This document shows, one piece after another, positions 7,117 to 10,866 of a stretch of 10,866 nt of DNA; position 1 is the first letter of the stretch; each line of letters starts with the position of its first letter. Made by a program: the position numbers and the translations under genes. The notes beneath the pieces were generated by a model that saw only the letters and a program-made list of their open reading frames with translations, did no database searches and was not told where the DNA came from. Origin of the DNA: an uncultured Paracoccaceae bacterium (GTDB lineage Bacteria; Pseudomonadota; Alphaproteobacteria; Rhodobacterales; Rhodobacteraceae); contig CALEZJ010000639.1 of the NCBI GenBank assembly GCA_937927885.1, positions 1-10,866 of the forward strand, given 5' to 3'.

Positions 7117-8532
7117 ATGCCACAACCCTTCGGTCCCGTGCTGCTGTTTCGCGGTCTCTCGGACGGCCACCTGCGTCTTGCAGCGATCGTGGGGCACCCG
7201 GCAGACGCCGCACCCCCCGAACTCCTGACCGAGAAAGGCCCGGCGCGGCAGACCGAACTGCACCAGCTGGACGGGTTTCGTATCGCCCGTTTCGACTTCG
7301 ACATGCCCATGGATGCAAAGCAGGGGCGGTATGTCTTCAATGGGCAGGAAGTCACCGTCGAAACGTGGTTCGGGGCAGATCTACGAATGGCCTTTACTTC
7401 GTGCAACGGGCAGGAGCATGGCGATTTCGACCGACCCGAGCCCCATCGCAACGCAATGTGGGCCCGCCTGGCCGCCGAACACGCTCAAACCCCATTTGCG
7501 CTTCTGCTCCACGGCGGTGACCAAATCTATGCCGACGAGGACGTGAAATCCCACCCGCTGACCCGTGGCTGGCCCGACCGCTTGCCACGAGAGGTGACCG
7601 CCGATCAGCTGTTCGATATCGAACGCACCCTGCGCCGTGCCTTCGTCGAACGGTATACACGGCATTATGCGGCTGGAGCCTTTGCCGAGGTCGCGCGTCA
7701 GATCCCCGCGCTTGCCATGTGGGACGACCACGACATCTGCGACGGCTGGGGTTCTCTCGAACGCTCGCGCACGCGCTCGGCCATCGGTCAGGCGTTGTTC
7801 CGCGTCGCGCGCGAGATGTTCCTTCTGTTCCAGCACGGCGCGCGCGAGGCCGACATTCCGGCGCTCTTCGCCGATCCCGAGGGCGTGGCACTTGGCTGGC
7901 ACCACCGCCTGCCCGGCTTCGAACTCATCGCACCCGACCTGCGCTCGGAACGCGGTCGGCGGCAGATCATGGGTGCGCGTGGATGGACGATGATGGAGGC
8001 GCTGCGCCAAGAGACGACGGCCGAACACGTCTTCATGGTGTCCAGCGTGCCGTTGCTGGGACCGAGGCTGTCATTGGTCGAGGCGGCGATGATGCTCATC
8101 CCTTCGATGCAGAAATACGAGGACGACCTGCGCGATCAGTGGCAAAGCCGGACGCATCGCGAGGAATGGCGGCGGATGCTGTCACTCTGCCTCGAGGTGC
8201 TCGAGCGCTCGTCCATGACGGTGCTGTCGGGCGAGATCCATCTGGCAACGCAGATCCGGATGCGCGGTGACAAACGGGACTTGATCCAACTCATCGCCTC
8301 GGGCATCGCCCATGACGCCCCACCACAAGGTTACGCCCGCGCGCTCGGCCTGCTCGCGGGCCTGGGCGAGGCGCCGCTTTCGGGCCACCCTGTCCGCATC
8401 GCACCCCTGCCCGGCCAGTCGCGGCGCTATGTGGCCGAGCGCAACTATCTGGTGCTTCAGCGCCAAGCCGGTCGGTGGCAGGCGGAATGGGAACTGGAAC
8501 ATTCCGGCCGCTCCCCGTCCCTCGCCCTCTGA
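7117..8532 (+). CDS. PhoD-like metallophosphatase, predicted cytoplasmic
   Basis: 471 residues with the metal-site motifs of the PhoD alkaline phosphatase/phosphodiesterase superfamily. They are, in order: FTSCNG (C96), HGGDQIYAD (D135, Y138), MWDDHDICDGWG (D203, D204, H205, D206), and near the end SGEIHLAT (E373, H375). In characterised PhoD a cysteine helps bind iron alongside calcium ions; C96 fits that role. The last motif is usually GD-x-H and here is GEIH, a conservative change. Unlike secreted PhoD there is no Tat or Sec signal at the N-terminus (MPQPFGPVLLFRGLSDG...), so it probably acts in the cytoplasm and its substrate may not be a classic extracellular phosphoester. GGGGA at 7104-7108 precedes ATG 7117. 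It lies 25 bp after exoD and is probably the last gene of the DUF533-exoD cluster. The stop is TGA at 8530-8532. Confidence 0.88.
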   Translation: MPQPFGPVLLFRGLSDGHLRLAAIVGHPADAAPPELLTEKGPARQTELHQLDGFRIARFDFDMPMDAKQGRYVFNGQEVTVETWFGADLRMAFTSCNGQEHGDFDRPEPHRNAMWARLAAEHAQTPFALLLHGGDQIYADEDVKSHPLTRGWPDRLPREVTADQLFDIERTLRRAFVERYTRHYAAGAFAEVARQIPALAMWDDHDICDGWGSLERSRTRSAIGQALFRVAREMFLLFQHGAREADIPALFADPEGVALGWHHRLPGFELIAPDLRSERGRRQIMGARGWTMMEALRQETTAEHVFMVSSVPLLGPRLSLVEAAMMLIPSMQKYEDDLRDQWQSRTHREEWRRMLSLCLEVLERSSMTVLSGEIHLATQIRMRGDKRDLIQLIASGIAHDAPPQGYARALGLLAGLGEAPLSGHPVRIAPLPGQSRRYVAERNYLVLQRQAGRWQAEWELEHSGRSPSLAL

Positions 8533-9211
8533 GCTGCAGATCCCGGCTTCGCTCTCGCGCTGTACCGAGAACACAGGCCCTGTTGCACTAACCGGCTGAA
8601 CACCGAGGTGACCCTTTCCCCGGCAGACCTTTCGGCAGCGCGGTCACGATCCATGCGCGGATCGACGACTGGAAGCGGGATCATGGGCGTGCACCGAATC
8701 TCGCCCACGGCTCTCGCGGAAGTCACGCCGAGCGACTGCTCCATCGTCAGCCGCAGCAGGAATGCCGGATCGCACCAGAGCGCTTTGGCCGGTTGCGGCA
8801 CGCGATCGAGGCCCAGTTTCGTTGATCCATATTTGATCATCGAAAGGAGATTCGCGTCGAGAACCTCCGCCTCGGCGGCGATCTCCCTGGGTCTATGTAC
8901 CGCTCAGATCCGAAATTCCTTGCGCGACCAAGGTCGCCAGCCGTGTATCCGCATGCAGTTCCGTGGCGATTTATCAAACTCCACCAGCAGGTTACGTCGC
9001 GTCTCACAACTTCTGGCCCACATGTTGTGGCGGTCACCCCGAATAGGCGTGGGGGGTTGTCCCGAAAGCGACTTTCGGCTTACCTTTCTGGGATGGGTTT
9101 GAATGCTCTTTGGTTCTCGTGCGCGTTGATGGTGACGCGCAGTCGCTTCAATCGACCGGCATTGCGCGGTGCACGCCGACTGGCACGGTCGAGACGATCC
9201 GGGAATACCCC
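8533..9211. other. 679-bp stretch without an intact gene; probable decayed sequence
   Basis: No frame shows a convincing complete protein. Bases 8576-8589 (GGCCCTGTTGCACT) resemble the GG-x-x-CTGTTGCA ends of IS6- and IS5-type insertion sequences, but I see no matching opposite end. On the minus strand, 8893-8970 reads as a protein-like C-terminus (IATELHAD..., ISDLSGT, stop TAG). It has a stop immediately upstream in the same frame, while a neighbouring frame carries RRNLLVEFDK just before it, as if a frameshift broke an older gene. A second minus-strand stretch, about 8650-8880, reads VLDANLLSMIKYG and LWCDPAFLLRLTMEQSLG but has no recognised family. It runs open into the phosphatase gene, so its end is not meaningful. 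A small hairpin is at 9062-9078. The region probably also carries the promoter of the DUF4384 gene, which I could not locate. Confidence 0.5.
9062..9078. repeat. Perfect 7-bp hairpin with 3-base loop
   Basis: CCGAAAG (9062-9068) pairs with CTTTCGG (9072-9078) around a CGA loop. No T-run follows on either strand. It could be a weak terminator, a remnant of decayed sequence, or chance. Confidence 0.3.
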
Positions 9212-9883
9212 ATGACCTCTCTCGGACAAGAAACCGCACCCATGGCCTGCCGCCTTGGCAATCGGCTATTGCCAGCCCCCCTGTCGGGCGCGCCACGTCG
9301 AAATCAGACAAGCGGGCCACTCGCCGCGCCCGGTCCAGCCCTTGCAGCGGCACTTTTCGCCAGCGGCCCCGCCCTTGCGCAAACCGTCGAGGTGCCCACC
9401 CACCAGGCCATGAGCGGTGTCGAACTGACGCTATCGGTATCCGAACTCGGCTCGGGCCGGGTGTTGCAACGGTCGACCACGCGCTCGGTATCGGATGGTC
9501 CGGTCGGGCTGCAACTGGGCACTGCCGTTGTTGTCTGCTTCACGGCCAGCCGGGAGGGCTGGATCACGCTTTGGAGCGTCGATGAGTTCGACCGCCCCAC
9601 ACGAATCTTTCCCAACCGCTTGAGCCACGATGGCGGCGACACAATGGCCGGGGCCCCTGTTGCCGCGAACGAACGCACCTGCCTGGGCGATGATGCGCGT
9701 TTCAGCCTTACCGTTGGCGGGCAAGCGGGGGCGACCTATCAGCTGAGCCTGAACTGGACGCCGCAGGCCGACGATGCCCTGCCCGCCGATGCCTATGTCC
9801 AGATCGGACCGCGCGCCCGCTCTGTCAGCGAGGGCGATGCCAGGTTCGCCGCAACACATATCGTCTACTCCCCGACCGACTGA
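9212..9883 (+). CDS. Secreted DUF4384-like protein upstream of a trypsin-like protease
   Basis: 223 residues from ATG 9212. A hydrophobic Ala-rich segment (about 37-53) ends in ALA-Q with predicted signal peptidase cleavage after A56, so the mature protein should be periplasmic or extracellular. The stretch before it is long for a signal peptide and contains RR at 29-30. Start choice is uncertain: ATG 9212 has GGGA at 9201-9204, and ATG 9242 is an in-frame alternative. An upstream in-frame start at 9110 is unlikely. The mature part resembles the DUF4384 beta-rich domain (PF14326). LQLGTAVVVCFTASREGWIT (100-119) and LWSVDEFDRPTRIFPN (120-135) match its pattern of a hydrophobic strand, 'G-x-h-T-L' and the closing 'FPN'. 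Function is unknown; the family is often found with peptidase or kinase domains. The protease gene follows after 14 bp, implying co-expression and perhaps a physical partnership. Confidence 0.8.
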   Translation: MTSLGQETAPMACRLGNRLLPAPLSGAPRRNQTSGPLAAPGPALAAALFASGPALAQTVEVPTHQAMSGVELTLSVSELGSGRVLQRSTTRSVSDGPVGLQLGTAVVVCFTASREGWITLWSVDEFDRPTRIFPNRLSHDGGDTMAGAPVAANERTCLGDDARFSLTVGGQAGATYQLSLNWTPQADDALPADAYVQIGPRARSVSEGDARFAATHIVYSPTD

Positions 9884-9897
9884 ACCCGAGGTTTCCC

Positions 9898-10821
9898 ATG
9901 CCGCCTTTCCGCCCCGATCGCCTGCTGCTTGCCGGTCTTGGGGTTGCGCTGGCCGTGATGCTGCCTGCCGCAGCTGGGCACGCAGAACAGCGTGAAGGCT
10001 TTACCTGCACCCTACCCGACGATCCAGCCGGCCGCAGCCGCAGCGCCCAGTCGCGGATCGTGGGCGGAAGCGCGACCGACTGGCAACACTGGCCGTGGCA
10101 GGCCTCGATCCAGTTCGACAACCGGCAGGGGCTGATCTCTGACGCCGCGCGCGATTTCATCCAGTTTTGTGGCGGCTCGATCATCCACCCGCAATGGATA
10201 CTGACCGCAGCGCATTGTTTCCCTGCAGGGGTCGATGCGCGCAATACCCGACTGTGGCACGGCGGCAGCCGGGTCGGACAGGGCGGCCGCGCGCATGACA
10301 TCGCGGCGATCTTTTCGCATCCACGCTGGAACGAGGCCACGATGGAAAACGACATCGCATTGATCAAGCTGGCGCGCCCGATGGAAAACCTGCCGCGCGG
10401 CGCCGTGGTGCAGTTGCAGACCCCGGTTCAGGAACGCATGTTCGCCCCGTCCGGTACCTGCTCGGTCGTCACCGGCTGGGGGCAGATGCGCTCCGGCGAT
10501 CATCCGACCTCGGACACGCTGCAACAGGTGGATGTGCCGATCATTGATCTTGAAACCTGCCGCGCCGCCTATCGCGGCCGCACCCGCACACCGATCCATG
10601 ACAGCAACCTGTGCGCGGGCTACAGGCAGGGCACGCGCGACTCCTGCCAGGGCGACAGCGGAGGCCCGCTGGTCGTGCCTGACCCCAATGTGCCCGCAGG
10701 CTGGACGCAGACCGGCATTGTCAGTTGGGGCCTCGGCTGTGCTGCGCCGGATTCCTACGGCGTCTACACGCGGGTGGCGGCCTTTATTCCGTGGATACAG
10801 TCCACCGTTTCCAGCAATTGA
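9898..10821 (+). CDS. Secreted trypsin-like serine protease (family S1), predicted zymogen
   Basis: 307 residues. A Sec signal peptide occupies residues 1 to about 29 (hydrophobic core LLLAGLGVALAVMLP, cleavage near GHA-EQ). A propeptide runs to R53, before the mature N-terminus IVGG at 54-57, so activation would need a cut after arginine. The catalytic triad is complete: H106 in LTAAHC, D152 in NDIALIKL, S254 in GDSGGP. D248, six residues before the serine, corresponds to chymotrypsin position 189. With SWGLGC and YGVYTRV (glycines 216 and 226) it predicts cleavage after Arg/Lys. Disulfide pairs are recognisable at FCGGS/AAHC, ETC/NLC and DSC/GLGC. The cysteine in GTCSVVTGWG lacks its usual partner near residue 201 but could pair with C37 of the propeptide. 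GAGGT at 9888-9892 precedes ATG 9898. True S1 trypsins are scattered in bacteria, with secreted or predatory roles in some; the target here is unknown. Confidence 0.95.
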   Translation: MPPFRPDRLLLAGLGVALAVMLPAAAGHAEQREGFTCTLPDDPAGRSRSAQSRIVGGSATDWQHWPWQASIQFDNRQGLISDAARDFIQFCGGSIIHPQWILTAAHCFPAGVDARNTRLWHGGSRVGQGGRAHDIAAIFSHPRWNEATMENDIALIKLARPMENLPRGAVVQLQTPVQERMFAPSGTCSVVTGWGQMRSGDHPTSDTLQQVDVPIIDLETCRAAYRGRTRTPIHDSNLCAGYRQGTRDSCQGDSGGPLVVPDPNVPAGWTQTGIVSWGLGCAAPDSYGVYTRVAAFIPWIQSTVSSN

Positions 10822-10834
10822 AAAGTTTCCGCCC

Positions 10835-10866
10835 ATGCCGCCCATGCCTTCACGCCTGATCCCCAC
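10835..10866 (+). CDS. Possible start of a further gene, cut by the window edge
   Basis: After the protease stop, ATG at 10835 (or in frame at 10844) opens a frame reading MPPMPSRLIP to the window end. No Shine-Dalgarno is evident in the 13-bp gap. It would continue the DUF4384-protease unit, but ten codons cannot establish a gene. Confidence 0.2.
   Translation, partial: MPPMPSRLIP

Noticed and set aside
5681..7318. A 545-codon minus-strand open frame across DUF533, exoD and the phosphatase start
   Set aside because: It is a Ser/Arg/Pro-rich antisense shadow; the overlapping + strand genes have recognisable families and start signals.
8457..8840. A 127-codon minus-strand frame with a few protein-like segments
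   Set aside because: It runs into the 3' end of the phosphatase gene, lacks a recognised domain, and its second half is biased antisense-like sequence. It is treated only as part of the possible decayed region.
8608..9215. Overlapping + strand frames at 8608-9102 and 8895-9215
   Set aside because: They have no domain and irregular composition, and the protein-like signal in this stretch is on the minus strand instead.

Overview
The window is GC-rich, with strong G/C preference at third codon positions. It looks like a chromosomal piece from an alphaproteobacterium, probably Rhodobacteraceae. That placement is inferred from codon use, protein style and gene content, not from a marker gene. 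It reads as ordinary chromosome with one decayed stretch. I see no rRNA, tRNA, CRISPR array or intact mobile element.

Layout from left to right: (1) the 3' end of an NADP-type glutamate dehydrogenase gene (gdhA) enters on the + strand. It converges on a LysR-type regulator gene on the - strand, with a perfect 13-bp hairpin between them. (2) The LysR gene is divergent from a two-gene operon, dabB (NuoL/Mrp-like membrane subunit) and dabA (zinc-site DUF2309/UPF0753 protein). Together these form a DAB-type energy-coupled inorganic carbon accumulation system. The AT-rich divergent promoter carries a perfect T-N11-A LysR box plus further half-site-like motifs. (3) A compact + strand cluster follows: a DUF533 (TerB-like) protein, an ExoD-family membrane protein overlapping it by 8 bp, and a PhoD-like metallophosphatase without a signal peptide. 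(4) About 680 bp (8533-9211) hold no convincing intact gene. The stretch contains an insertion-sequence-like end and broken coding remnants. (5) A second + strand pair follows: a secreted DUF4384-like protein and, 14 bp later, a secreted trypsin-like serine protease with complete catalytic triad and zymogen architecture. A further ORF may begin at the right edge.

How the parts work together: DabA and DabB should convert CO2 to trapped cytoplasmic bicarbonate at the expense of a cation gradient, and the divergent LysR protein is the obvious candidate regulator. The DUF533/exoD/phosphatase cluster has no visible link to carbon uptake. The DUF4384/protease pair looks like a small secreted module whose role cannot be read from sequence alone. 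The most interesting items are the DAB locus with its visible operator array, the secreted protease pair, and the decayed stretch between the phosphatase and that pair.
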